From: Burkholderiales bacterium
GTDB taxonomy: Bacteria > Pseudomonadota > Gammaproteobacteria > Burkholderiales > Ga0077523
NCBI GenBank assembly: GCA_022843925.1
Contig: JALHMS010000006.1
Coordinates: 62,001 to 126,000, forward strand
DNA length: 64,000 bases
Reading direction: 5' to 3'
The position numbers were made by a program, and so were the translations under genes. How positions within the stretch are numbered: position 1 is the stretch's first letter; every line of letters starts with the position of its first letter. The notes beneath the pieces are model-generated. The model was not told where the DNA came from. It did not search any database and saw only the letters and a program-made list of their open reading frames with translations. Below are positions 11,082 through 20,124 of this stretch, one piece after another.

Positions 11082-12035
11082 TCAGCGGCGCGCGAAGAAG
11101 CGGAAACGGTCGTACCGCGCCCGCGACGTCCGGTCGGCAAGGTACAGCGGTGCGACGGCTTCGAGCGGCGTCGGCGCGAAGCGGAAGACCTCGGGGAAGG
11201 AACAGCCGCAGACGTTGTCGACCTGCATCGAGCGCACGTTGTCGCGCGTCATCAGGCGGCCGGGAAGATGTTCCAGGACGAGCGCCTGCAACATGCCGAG
11301 GGATCCGGGAAGCGGCACCACCGTCCGCTGCAAGCCCAGCGTCTGCGCGACGTGGCGGACGAGATCGCCCAACGTGTAGACGGTCGGGCCGCACAGCTCG
11401 TAGGTCTGGCCATGGGTGGCCTTGGCGCAGAGGGCCATCGAGATCGCGCGGGCGACGTCCTCGACGAACACCGGCTGGAATCGTGCATGGGCACACGCGA
11501 GCGGCAGGACGGGGAACCACCGGACCATCGCGGCGAACAACGAGAGGAAGCTGTCCCCCGGGCCGAACACCACCGACGGGCGGAAGACCGTCGTCGCGAT
11601 GCCGTGCGACGCGCCCGCCGCGATCTCCGCCTCCCCCTGCGCCTTCGACTGCAGATAGCGGCTGGGTGCGCTGGAGGACGCCCCCACGGCGCTGACGTGC
11701 ACAAGGCGTTCGACGCCGGCATCGCGGCAGACCGACACGATCCGCTTCGGCAGGTCGACGTGGTTCCGCTGGAACCCGTTCCCGCGGCCGTCGTGCAGGA
11801 CGCCCACCAGGTTCACGACGGCATCGACCCCCGTCACCATCCGGCGCAGGAAGGCGGTGTCGTGGACGTCACCGCGGATCACTTCCGCCGTGGGCAGGAG
11901 GATGAGAGTGCCCTTCGCGCGCTCCCGATCGCGGGTGGGGATCCGCACTTCGATGCCGCGGGCGGCGAGCTGGCGGGCGACGTGGCTGCCGAGGAATCCG
12001 GAGCCACCGATGAGACAGACGGTGTCGAGTTTCAT
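11082..12035 (-). CDS. NDUFA9-like NAD(P)-binding atypical SDR
   Basis: A 317-residue atypical short-chain dehydrogenase/reductase with the N-terminal dinucleotide loop IGGSGFLGSHVARQL (9-23) and no classical YxxxK pair in the usual setting (SRYLQSKAQGE takes its place). It belongs to the group related to the complex I accessory subunit NDUFA9 and to NmrA-like sensors. In betaproteobacteria this gene commonly sits between a soluble lytic transglycosylase and cca, as here. The role may be quinone- or nucleotide-related but is not established. It ends 11 bases before the cca TTG. Confidence 0.82.
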   Translation of the reverse strand: MKLDTVCLIGGSGFLGSHVARQLAARGIEVRIPTRDRERAKGTLILLPTAEVIRGDVHDTAFLRRMVTGVDAVVNLVGVLHDGRGNGFQRNHVDLPKRIVSVCRDAGVERLVHVSAVGASSSAPSRYLQSKAQGEAEIAAGASHGIATTVFRPSVVFGPGDSFLSLFAAMVRWFPVLPLACAHARFQPVFVEDVARAISMALCAKATHGQTYELCGPTVYTLGDLVRHVAQTLGLQRTVVPLPGSLGMLQALVLEHLPGRLMTRDNVRSMQVDNVCGCSFPEVFRFAPTPLEAVAPLYLADRTSRARYDRFRFFARR

Positions 12036-12180
12036 GAACGGAATCCGGTGCGGTGCTGATCGGGTACCGCGGAAGTGATGAAGGCATGGCAGCGGGATCC
12101 ATCCGCTGCCGGGCGGAGGCGTTCCGACCCCGCGAAGTATGCGGCGGATCCCTGTCCGGCAGGCATTCCGGCTGGGGGGC

Positions 12181-14100
12181 TCACTGCTCGACCGGCCCCG
12201 CGCCCGAGCGGGCGGGGACCGTGCCGATGCGGGACCGCAGGGAGTCCTGCGGGCGCCCGAGCAGGCGCGCGTACTGGGTCGCGTTGGCCATCACCTTCCG
12301 GACGTAGTCGCGCGTCTCGGTGAACGGGATGGTGTCGATGTAGATGGCAGCCTCCATGGGCGAGGTCGCCCGCCATCCCTGGGCGCGACCGGGACCCGCG
12401 TTGTAGGCGGCCGAGGCGAGCACCGGGCTACCGTCGAGACGATTCAGGACGTGCCTGAGGTAGTAGGTGCCGAAGCTGATGTTCGCATCCGCGCCGTCGC
12501 CGACCGCGTGACGCCACTCGGGCAGACCGAGCTTGCCCGCGATCCATCGGGCCGTGGCCGGCATCACCTGCATCAACCCCGCGGCCCCCACGGTCGACTT
12601 GGCACTCGCGGTGAAGCGGCTCTCCTGGCGGATCAGCCCGTACACCCATGCATCGTCGAGGTCGAACTCGCGGGCCGATGCCCGCAGGAGGTCCTGATAC
12701 GGCGTCGGGTACCGCAGTTCCATGTTGGTCAGCTTCTTCGTGCGATCCGCGGTCGCGATGGCCCGCTCGTACCAGCCTTCCCGCCGCGCCAGCTCGGCGG
12801 CGGAAAGCAGCTGTATGTCGTCGAGGTCGCGCACGGTCCACATCCATTCGAGGTTCCCTTCGTAGCGCAGCCCCATGCGATAGAACGACAGCGCCCTCTG
12901 CAATCCGGGGATCTGCGCAGCCGCCCGGACCTCGTCCTCCCTCGGCTTGTGGTTCTCGGGCGGGGCGCCCACCGCCGGCCCGAGATCCTCCCTTGCGAGC
13001 AGGCCGTGGAAACCGTGGTCGTTCGCGAGCACGGCGAATATGGCGCCCGCTTCCATCTCGCGACCCTGCTCGCGCAGCCCCCGTGCCCGCCAGTAGCGCC
13101 ACACCGGCGTGTCACGGACCTCGCTGCGCATGGCCTCGATGGCCGAGGCGAGCTCCTGCCAGTCCTTCGCGCGGAGCGCAGCGCGTGCGCGCCACTCGCT
13201 CCGTCCATCGTCGAGCGCAACGCCGGGTCCGGCCTCGCGGAACCACGTCAGGGCCTCGGGAAGATGCTTGCGGGCAGCGGCCGTTGCGAGGAGGCTCCAC
13301 GCGAACGCGCGATCCTCCTTCGGCAGCCCCGGCTCGATGCGCCGCCAGGTCTGCGCCGCACCCTGCGGTACGCCCCCGGCCAGCCGTCCCAGTGCGTAGA
13401 GCACCACCTCGCGATCACCGCGATGACGCAGCAGCGGGCCCTTCCCGTCGAGGTACTTCTGCGGATTCCGGGTGGCGGCCTCGACCAGCTTTGCGTCCGG
13501 CCGGCGAGCCGCGGGGATCCGCAGCGAGACCGCGCGCGCGAGCGTGGCGTTCCCCGCCGCGAACGCGAGGCGCACGCGCGCCCAGGCGTCGTCCTCGTCC
13601 AGGACGCCCGCCGCGAAGGCCGCATCGAACACCGGCGTGCAGGCGTCCGGCAGTTCACGTCCCGTCAGCCACAGGGCACGCCCATCGCGGAGTGCCTCGC
13701 GGTCGTTCCGTTGCAGTCGGCTCTGGAAGTGCAGGCAGCGCAGCTCGGTGTCGGGGTCCACCAGTTGCGGCAGCGCGGCGTCGAAGGCCTCCCAGTCACG
13801 CTGGCGGGCGAGGACCCTCAGCCAGTCGGCGCGCAGGCGGTTCGCCACCAGCTGCCCCGCATTGCGGTCCAGGAACCGCCGGACGTCGTCCCGGGGAAGT
13901 TCCGCGAGCCGGCTGCGCAGCTGCCACCACTCCACGTAGGGCATCAGCGGATGCGTGCGCAGGGCGGGGGCCAGCTCCGCGATGCGTTCATGCGCGCCGC
14001 GCTGGAACGCTTCGCGTGCCGCGAGGAACTCGGCGTCGCCCGGCTCCGCCACCGCGGTGCGCGCGAAGATCAGGACGCAGAGGAGCCAGAGGGGACGCAT
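12181..14100 (-). CDS. slt: soluble lytic murein transglycosylase
   Basis: A 639-residue exported protein: signal peptide MRPLWLLCVLIFARTAVA, a long alpha-superhelical U/L region, and a C-terminal lysozyme-like catalytic domain. That domain has the ESRF motif (QESRFTASAKSTVGAAGLMQ), in which the Glu is the catalytic acid, plus GLMQVMP and AYNAGPG. It cleaves peptidoglycan glycan strands in the periplasm to give 1,6-anhydromuropeptides. The ATG at 14100 overlaps the TGA of ilvA (TGATG), so translation is coupled to ilvA. The SDR gene follows after 145 bases in which I see no terminator. Confidence 0.93.
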   Translation of the reverse strand: MRPLWLLCVLIFARTAVAEPGDAEFLAAREAFQRGAHERIAELAPALRTHPLMPYVEWWQLRSRLAELPRDDVRRFLDRNAGQLVANRLRADWLRVLARQRDWEAFDAALPQLVDPDTELRCLHFQSRLQRNDREALRDGRALWLTGRELPDACTPVFDAAFAAGVLDEDDAWARVRLAFAAGNATLARAVSLRIPAARRPDAKLVEAATRNPQKYLDGKGPLLRHRGDREVVLYALGRLAGGVPQGAAQTWRRIEPGLPKEDRAFAWSLLATAAARKHLPEALTWFREAGPGVALDDGRSEWRARAALRAKDWQELASAIEAMRSEVRDTPVWRYWRARGLREQGREMEAGAIFAVLANDHGFHGLLAREDLGPAVGAPPENHKPREDEVRAAAQIPGLQRALSFYRMGLRYEGNLEWMWTVRDLDDIQLLSAAELARREGWYERAIATADRTKKLTNMELRYPTPYQDLLRASAREFDLDDAWVYGLIRQESRFTASAKSTVGAAGLMQVMPATARWIAGKLGLPEWRHAVGDGADANISFGTYYLRHVLNRLDGSPVLASAAYNAGPGRAQGWRATSPMEAAIYIDTIPFTETRDYVRKVMANATQYARLLGRPQDSLRSRIGTVPARSGAGPVEQ

Positions 14101-15608
14101 CACAGGAAGAGCCGGTAGGCCGGGTTCGCGGTCTCGTCGACGTGCGGATAGTCGAGCACCCGCAGGAAGCGCCGGAAGGCGGCGCGCGCCGATGGCGGGA
14201 CCTGGATCCCCGCGAGCACGCGTCCGTAGGCGGCCCCGTGGTTCCGGTAGTGGAAAAGGCTGATGTTCCAGTCGTGGCTCATGGCATCCAGGAAGCGCAT
14301 CAGCGCGCCGGGGCGCTCGGGAAACTCGAATCGGTAGAGGACCTCGTGCTCGGCCTGCGGCGCCCGGCCGCCGACCATGTGGCGCACGTGGAGCTTGGCC
14401 ATCTCGTTGTCGCTGAAGTCGCGTGCGCGGAGCCCTGCCTCGTTGAGGGATCGCACCAACTGGCGGATCTCGGTGCGGCCCTCGACCTGGACACCCACGA
14501 ACACATGGGCTTCATCGGCATCCGCCATCCGATAGTTGAATTCCGTCACGTTGCGGGCGCCGAGCAGGGTGCAGAAGCGCTTGAAGCTGCCGGTCTGCTC
14601 GGGGATCGTCACCGCCAGGACGGCCTCCCGGCGCTCGCCGACCTCCGCCTGCTCTGCGACGAAGCGCAGGCGGTTGAAGTTCATGTTCGCGCCGCAGGCG
14701 ATGGCGGCGAGCGTACGCCCGCGCACGCGGTGCCGCTCCGCCCACGCCTTGGCACCGGCGATGGCCAGTGCCCCCGCCGGCTCCAGCACGGTGCGCGTGT
14801 CCTCGAAGACATCCTTGATCGCTGCACAGATGGCGTCCGTGTCGACCAGCACCATCTCGTCCACGACCTGCCGCGCGATCCGGAAGGTCTCCGTTCCCAC
14901 CTGCTTCACGGCCACGCCGTCGGCGAACAGGCCCACGTTGTCGAGCCGGATGCGCCGCCCCGCCTGAAGCGATTGGGTCATGGCGTCCGAGTCGACGGGC
15001 TGGACACCGATCACCCGGACGCCGGGTCGGACCCGCTTCACGTAGCTACCGACGCCGGCGATCAGGCCGCCGCCGCCCACGGCCGCGAAGATCGCGTCGA
15101 GCGGACCACCGTGCCGCTGGAGGATCTCCATGCCGATCGTGCCCTGTCCGGCGATCACGTCGGGGTCGTCGTACGGATGCACGAAGGTGAGCTGGTCCTG
15201 CTTCGCGAGCGCCCGGGCGGTGGCGTAGGCATCGCTGTAGGAGTCGCCCGCCAGGATGACCTTGGCGCCGCGCGCCGCCACGGCATCGACCTTGATCCGC
15301 GGTGTCGTCACGGGCATCACGATCACTGCCGTGCAACCGAGGTGCCGGGCCGAGAGGGCGACCCCCTGCGCGTGGTTGCCGGCAGAGGCCGTGATCACCC
15401 CGCGTTCCAGGGCGGCCCGGGGAAGCCGGGCCATCTTGTTGTACGCCCCCCGGATCTTGAACGAGAAGACCGGCTGCAGATCCTCCCGCTTCAGCAGCAG
15501 GGTATTGCCGATGCGGGCCGAGAGCAGCGGGGCGGGTTCGAGCGGGGTCTCGACGGCCACGTCGTAGACGCGGGCGTTGAGGATGCTGGCGAGGTAATCC
15601 GTGGGCAT
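14100..15608 (-). CDS. ilvA: threonine ammonia-lyase, biosynthetic
   Basis: A 502-residue PLP enzyme that deaminates threonine to 2-oxobutanoate, the first step of isoleucine synthesis. The PLP lysine is K51 in FSFKIRGAYNK, the SAGNHAQG phosphate-side motif follows, and the glycine loop AAVGGGGLIAGV is present. Two C-terminal ACT-like regulatory domains (about residues 325-500) mark the allosteric biosynthetic type, normally inhibited by isoleucine. The ATG at 15608 fits the family start MPTDYLASILNARVYDVA; a longer frame upstream has no support. It heads the co-directional set ilvA-slt-SDR-cca. Confidence 0.96.
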   Translation of the reverse strand: MPTDYLASILNARVYDVAVETPLEPAPLLSARIGNTLLLKREDLQPVFSFKIRGAYNKMARLPRAALERGVITASAGNHAQGVALSARHLGCTAVIVMPVTTPRIKVDAVAARGAKVILAGDSYSDAYATARALAKQDQLTFVHPYDDPDVIAGQGTIGMEILQRHGGPLDAIFAAVGGGGLIAGVGSYVKRVRPGVRVIGVQPVDSDAMTQSLQAGRRIRLDNVGLFADGVAVKQVGTETFRIARQVVDEMVLVDTDAICAAIKDVFEDTRTVLEPAGALAIAGAKAWAERHRVRGRTLAAIACGANMNFNRLRFVAEQAEVGERREAVLAVTIPEQTGSFKRFCTLLGARNVTEFNYRMADADEAHVFVGVQVEGRTEIRQLVRSLNEAGLRARDFSDNEMAKLHVRHMVGGRAPQAEHEVLYRFEFPERPGALMRFLDAMSHDWNISLFHYRNHGAAYGRVLAGIQVPPSARAAFRRFLRVLDYPHVDETANPAYRLFL

Positions 15609-15687
15609 GGGACGCGGGAAGGACCGACAAGGGCAGAGGGTAGCAGCGCCCCGCGTCGGGGCAAAGCATGCCGCACCCCGGTCTTCG

Positions 15688-15716
15688 TTGAGCCGCCACC
15701 TGGGAGCGGCTATCCT
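15688..15716 (+). promoter_or_regulatory. sigma-70-type promoter for rpiA
   Basis: TTGAGC (15688-15693), 17-base spacer, TATCCT (15711-15716), 42 bases before the rpiA ATG in the divergent gap between ilvA and rpiA. Confidence 0.55.
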
Positions 15717-15757
15717 TGCGACACGAATGGCACAGGCCTCGCTTGCCGCGGGCACTC

Positions 15758-16450
15758 ATGGATCAGAACCAGTTGAAGAAGGCCGTCGCGGAAGCCGCGG
15801 TCGCGTACTTGGTAGAGCATGTCCCCGTCGGCGCGGTGATCGGTGTCGGCACGGGCTCCACGGCGAACCTTTTCATCGACGCCCTCGGGGCCGATCCCGG
15901 CAGGATCTCCGGCGCCGTCGCGAGTTCCGAAGCCTCGGCGAAGCGCCTCGCCTCCTTCGGCATCCCGCTGGTCGATCTCAACAGCGTCACCGAACTGCCG
16001 GTGTACGTCGACGGGGCCGATGAGGTCACGACCGACCTCGCCATGATCAAGGGCGGCGGCGGAGCGCTCACCCGCGAGAAGATCGTCGCGGCGGTCTCCC
16101 GGGTGTTCGTGTGCATCGCCGACGGCTCCAAGCTGGTGGACCGCCTGGGACGATTCCCGCTGCCGGTGGAGGTGATCCCGATGGCCCGGGCACACGTGGC
16201 GAGGCAACTCCGGCGTCTGGGTGGCGAGCCGAGGTTGCGGGAAGGATTCACCACGGACAACGGCAACATCATCCTCGACGTGCATGGGCTCGACATCCCC
16301 GATCCCGCCGCGCTGGAGTCGACCGTCGACGGCATCACCGGCGTCGTGACCGTGGGCCTCTTCGCGCGACGGCCGGCCGACGTTCTCCTGCTCGGCGGTG
16401 CGCAAGGCGTCGAGATCCGGCGCCGTCCCGCTGCGGTGTCAGTGCCATGA
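15758..16450 (+). CDS. rpiA: ribose-5-phosphate isomerase A
   Basis: A 230-residue RpiA with the family signatures: GVGTGSTA for phosphate binding, the DGADEV loop carrying catalytic Asp, [11 protein letters not shown] with the catalytic Glu/Lys pair, and [10 protein letters not shown]. It interconverts ribose 5-phosphate and ribulose 5-phosphate in the non-oxidative pentose phosphate pathway. The ATG at 15758 begins [15 protein letters not shown]; upstream in-frame codons lack family similarity. Followed by phoU on the same strand after 73 bases. Confidence 0.96.
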   Translation: MDQNQLKKAVAEAAVAYLVEHVPVGAVIGVGTGSTANLFIDALGADPGRISGAVASSEASAKRLASFGIPLVDLNSVTELPVYVDGADEVTTDLAMIKGGGGALTREKIVAAVSRVFVCIADGSKLVDRLGRFPLPVEVIPMARAHVARQLRRLGGEPRLREGFTTDNGNIILDVHGLDIPDPAALESTVDGITGVVTVGLFARRPADVLLLGGAQGVEIRRRPAAVSVP

Positions 16451-16523
16451 AACGGTCACAGGCGTCCTCTACGCTATTCCCCCCTCGAAACGCCGAACGC
16501 AGCCTCCTGCGGAGCACGCCCGA

Positions 16524-17231
16524 ATGAGCATCAACGAACACACCTCCAAGCAGTTCGATGCCGAACTCGAGGCCCTCCGCGCCCGCGTGCTGCAGATGGG
16601 CGGTCTCGTGGAGGAGCAGATCAAGCTTGCGGTCGAGGCGCTCGTGACGGGCGACTTCGACCTCTGCTCGTCGGTCGAGGCGAACGACCACCGGGTCAAC
16701 GGGATGGAGGTCTCCCTCGACGAGGACTGCAGCACGATCATCGCGCGCCGGCAGCCGGCAGCCGGCGACCTGCGGATGATCATGACCGTCGTGAAGACCA
16801 TCACCGACCTCGAGCGCATCGGCGACGAGGCCGCCAAGATCGCCCGGATGGCCAAGCTGATCGGCGCCTCCGACCGGCTGATGCAGCCCCGATTCACCGA
16901 GATCCGTCGCATGTCCGGCATCGCCACCGAGATGCTGCGCAAGTCGCTCGACGCCTTCGCCCGCCTCGACCTGTCGGCCTCGGCCGAGGTGGTGCGCCAG
17001 GATCAGCACGTGGACGACGAGTTCCGCGGGATCGTCCGGCAGCTCATCACGTTCATGATGGAAGACCCCCGCACGATCAGCGCCTCCATCGAGATCCTCT
17101 TCATCGCCAAGGCCATCGAGCGTATCGGTGACCACGCCAAGAACATCTCCGAGTACGTCATCTACATGGTCAAGGGCAAGGACGTCCGCCATGTGAGCGT
17201 CGAGGAGATCGAACGCGAGATCAGCAACTGA
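16524..17231 (+). CDS. phoU: phosphate signalling protein PhoU
   Basis: A 235-residue all-helical protein made of two PhoU repeats, each with the metal-cluster motif (LERIGDEAAKIARM and IERIGDHAKNISEYV). It normally restrains the PhoR-PhoB response and phosphate uptake through PstSCAB. Here no pst genes are adjacent; instead the next gene is the exopolyphosphatase ppx. That pairing links phosphate sensing with polyphosphate turnover and is common in betaproteobacteria. The ATG at 16524 gives the standard start MSINEHTSKQFDAELEAL. I looked for a Pho box upstream and did not find correctly spaced repeats. Confidence 0.96.
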   Translation: MSINEHTSKQFDAELEALRARVLQMGGLVEEQIKLAVEALVTGDFDLCSSVEANDHRVNGMEVSLDEDCSTIIARRQPAAGDLRMIMTVVKTITDLERIGDEAAKIARMAKLIGASDRLMQPRFTEIRRMSGIATEMLRKSLDAFARLDLSASAEVVRQDQHVDDEFRGIVRQLITFMMEDPRTISASIEILFIAKAIERIGDHAKNISEYVIYMVKGKDVRHVSVEEIEREISN

Positions 17232-17297
17232 TGGCCGGTCGCCAGCCCGGGGACGCCACCTGCTCCCCGCAGTGCCTCCCCCGCGTCGGAGCCCCGC

Positions 17298-18860
17298 TTG
17301 GCGGACGGCGCGGTCGCTAGGACCCGCCACCAGGGCGAGGTCCCTGCGACCCACGACGTCGTGGCCGCGGTGGACCTGGGGTCCAACAGCTTCCGGCTCC
17401 AGGTGGGTCGGGTGGTCGACGACCAGATCTATCCCCTCGATTCCCTGCGCGAAGTCGTGCGCCTCGCCGCCGGGCTCACCGCCGACAAGCGCATCGACGA
17501 TGCCGCCCAGCAGCGGGCGCTGCTGGCACTGAAGCGCTTCGGCGAGCGTCTCCGCGGTTTTCCGCCCGGAGCCGTGCGGGCCGTCGGCACCAACTCGCTG
17601 CGCGTCGCGAAGAACGCGCGCGACTTCCTGATCCGCGCCGAGCACGCGCTCGGATTCCCGATCGAGGTCGTGGCCGGCAAGGAGGAGGCCCGGCTCATCT
17701 ATCTCGGCGTCTCCCACAGTCTTCCGCCCACATCCGACAAGCGCATGGTGGTCGACATCGGCGGCGGTTCGACCGAGTTCATCATCGGCTCGGGCTACCG
17801 TCCGCAGAAGCTCGAGAGCCTCTACATGGGCTGCGTCAGCTACACGATGCGGTACTTCGGCGACGGGCGGATCACGAAGGGCGCGATGCGTCAGGCCGAG
17901 CTGGCCGCGCGCATCGAGATCCAGACCATCGAGAACGAGTTCTCCAGCGGCCAGTGGCACCAGGCGGTGGGGTCGTCCGGCACGGCGCGGGCGATCGCCG
18001 ACCTCATCGCGGCCCACGGCTGGGGCGATGGCGCCATCACGGCCGATGGCCTCGAGAAGCTCCGCGCGCAACTGCTCAAGGTGGGCGAGGTCGACCGCGT
18101 CTCGACCATGGGTCTCAAGGCCGATCGCGCCCAGGTGCTGCCTGGCGGTTTCGCGATCATGGCGGGCCTCTTCGCCGAGCTGAACGTCGAGGAGATGATC
18201 CTGGCGAACGGCGCCATGCGGCAGGGCATCCTCTACGACATGCTGGGGCGGCTGCACCACAGGGACATGCGGGACACGACGGTGCGCCAGTTCGCCAAGC
18301 GCTACCACGTCGATCTGCAGCAGGCGCGCCGCGTGGATGTCCTCGCGCAGGACCTCTTCGAGGCGCTCGACGGTCGCGGGGCGACCGACGAGACGCTGCG
18401 ACAGGTGCTGTCGTGGGCCGCGCATCTGCACGAGCTGGGTCTCATGGTCGCGCACACCGGCTATCACAAGCACTCCGCCTACATCCTCGGGAACGCCGAC
18501 ATGCCGGGCTTCTCCCGGATGGAGCAGGCGCACGTCGCACTACTCGTCCTCGCCCATCGCGGCACTCTCGAGAAGGTCAGGGCGCTCGTCACCAGCAGTG
18601 CCGATTGGCCGCTCGTGATGGCGCTGCGCCTCGCCTGCCTCTTCTATCGCAGCCGCAGCCCGGTCGACGTGCCTGTCCTCCAGGCGGCCCATCGCGATCG
18701 GCGCTTCGAGATCCGCCTCCCGGCCGACTGGCTGAAGCGCTATCCCCTCACGGCGGCGGCGTTGAAGAGCGAGATAAAGGAATGGCGCGGCATCGGTTTC
18801 GATCTGTCGATCCCCGCTCTGGACGACATGGACATCGGGGCCGACCCGAACATCGAATGA
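17298..18860 (+). CDS. ppx: exopolyphosphatase / pppGpp phosphatase family
   Basis: A 520-residue Ppx/GppA protein. The ASKHA actin-like fold starts with DLGSNSFRLQV and has the second phosphate loop VVDIGGGSTEFI. The C-terminal helical region contains the HD-like helices (AHLHELGLMVAHTGYHKHSAYI), as in long Ppx enzymes. It removes terminal phosphate from polyphosphate, and may also act on pppGpp. The start is a TTG at 17298 with CGGAG six bases upstream; the ATG at 17231 right after phoU is out of frame. Its position after phoU suggests an operon. Confidence 0.92.
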   Translation: MADGAVARTRHQGEVPATHDVVAAVDLGSNSFRLQVGRVVDDQIYPLDSLREVVRLAAGLTADKRIDDAAQQRALLALKRFGERLRGFPPGAVRAVGTNSLRVAKNARDFLIRAEHALGFPIEVVAGKEEARLIYLGVSHSLPPTSDKRMVVDIGGGSTEFIIGSGYRPQKLESLYMGCVSYTMRYFGDGRITKGAMRQAELAARIEIQTIENEFSSGQWHQAVGSSGTARAIADLIAAHGWGDGAITADGLEKLRAQLLKVGEVDRVSTMGLKADRAQVLPGGFAIMAGLFAELNVEEMILANGAMRQGILYDMLGRLHHRDMRDTTVRQFAKRYHVDLQQARRVDVLAQDLFEALDGRGATDETLRQVLSWAAHLHELGLMVAHTGYHKHSAYILGNADMPGFSRMEQAHVALLVLAHRGTLEKVRALVTSSADWPLVMALRLACLFYRSRSPVDVPVLQAAHRDRRFEIRLPADWLKRYPLTAAALKSEIKEWRGIGFDLSIPALDDMDIGADPNIE

Positions 18861-18915
18861 CGGAGGCGATCGCACCGGCCCGGGCGCGCGTTGTCGAGAC
18901 GCGAGGGAACGCCCG

Positions 18916-20124
18916 GTGACCGCCATCGCGGTGTCGCCGCTGGACACACTTCTCGTCGCGCTCGCCGTGCTCTTCGTCGGGCGTGAGCTGGCGCGCCGCA
19001 TCCCCGCACTCGATCGCAGCAACGTGCCGCACGCCGTCCTCGGGGGCGTGCTCTGCGCGCTGCTCGTCCTGGGACTCCGGGAACTGGGCGCGATCGAGAT
19101 TCGTTTCGCGTCCGACCTGCGGGACGTACTCCTGCTCGCCTTCTTTGCGACGATCGGCCTGACCGGCCGGCTTCGCCTGCTCCTGCAAGGGGGACGGCCG
19201 CTCCTGATCGTGTGCGCTTTCACCGTCGGCCTGCTGGTCATCCAGAACGCCGTGGGCGTCGCCCTGGCCCTGGGTTTCGACCTGCATCCGTTCCTCGGTC
19301 TGCAGGCTGGCAGTGTCTCCTTCGTCGGGGGGCCGGGGACCGCCGCCGCCTGGGGGAAGATCGGCGCCGAGATGGGTATCGCCGGGGCCATGGAGGTAGG
19401 GCTGGCTTGTGCGACCCTCGCGCTCATCGCGGGCGGGATCGTCGCGGCGCCGGTGACCGGCTGGCTGATCGAGCGTCACCGGCTGCGCTCGGCCGCCGCG
19501 CCCGACCGGCCCCATCCGCTGTGGGACGTCCCGGCCGAGCCCCAGGAGCGCCGGCACGTCCGTGTCGACGAGATCCTCGGCACCATGCTCGTGCTGGCGC
19601 TCTGCGTGGCCGTGGGCACCCACGTGAACGACTGGCTTCGGCCGCGCGTGCCGGGCGTACCCGGGTTCCTCACCGCGATGCTGGTGGCGATGGTCGTCAC
19701 CAACGTGGCGGACGTGCTCCGTGTGAGGATCTCCGAGCCGGCGGTCGAACATCTGGGCGAGCTTTCCCTCGAGCTGTTCCTCGCGATGAGCCTGATGAGC
19801 ATCCAGCTCTGGACGGTGGCCCGGCTCGCCGGTCCGATCGCGATCATTTCCATCGTCCAGATCATGCTCACGTGTGCACTCTGCGCCCTCGTGCTGTTCC
19901 GCTGGCTGGGGCGCACGTACGACGCCGCCGTGACCGTCGGCGGCGTCATCGGCTTCGGCATCGCCTCGATGCCCGTGGCGATGGCGACGATGGACAACAT
20001 CTCCGCGCGCTACGGCCCGTCGCCGCGGGCGCTGCTCACCATCTCGCTGGCCGGCGCGTTCTTCGTGGATTTCGCCAACGCCTTCGTCATCCAGAGCCTG
20101 CTGACACTCCCGCTCTTCCGCTGA
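18916..20124 (+). CDS. gltS: sodium/glutamate symporter GltS family
   Basis: A 402-residue inner-membrane carrier with about ten hydrophobic segments in two inverted halves. The first re-entrant loop is visible as [13 protein letters not shown]; the usual family form is GGHG, so a Pro replaces the His. The second half repeats the pattern around [16 protein letters not shown]. GltS proteins import glutamate with sodium. A GTG start at 18916 has GAGGGA upstream. The gene ends exactly where the convergent molybdenum hydroxylase gene ends (20124/20125). Substrate inferred from family. Confidence 0.87.
   Translation: MTAIAVSPLDTLLVALAVLFVGRELARRIPALDRSNVPHAVLGGVLCALLVLGLRELGAIEIRFASDLRDVLLLAFFATIGLTGRLRLLLQGGRPLLIVCAFTVGLLVIQNAVGVALALGFDLHPFLGLQAGSVSFVGGPGTAAAWGKIGAEMGIAGAMEVGLACATLALIAGGIVAAPVTGWLIERHRLRSAAAPDRPHPLWDVPAEPQERRHVRVDEILGTMLVLALCVAVGTHVNDWLRPRVPGVPGFLTAMLVAMVVTNVADVLRVRISEPAVEHLGELSLELFLAMSLMSIQLWTVARLAGPIAIISIVQIMLTCALCALVLFRWLGRTYDAAVTVGGVIGFGIASMPVAMATMDNISARYGPSPRALLTISLAGAFFVDFANAFVIQSLLTLPLFR

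Noticed and set aside
16440..16480. Pho box upstream of phoU
   Set aside because: GTGTCAG and CGGTCAC occur but are 17 bases apart instead of the 11-base period of PhoB half-sites.
17231..17297. frameshift joining phoU to ppx, or an ATG start for ppx at 17231
   Set aside because: The ATG is out of frame with ppx by one base and the TTG at 17298 has an upstream CGGAG; the ppx N-terminus from there is normal.
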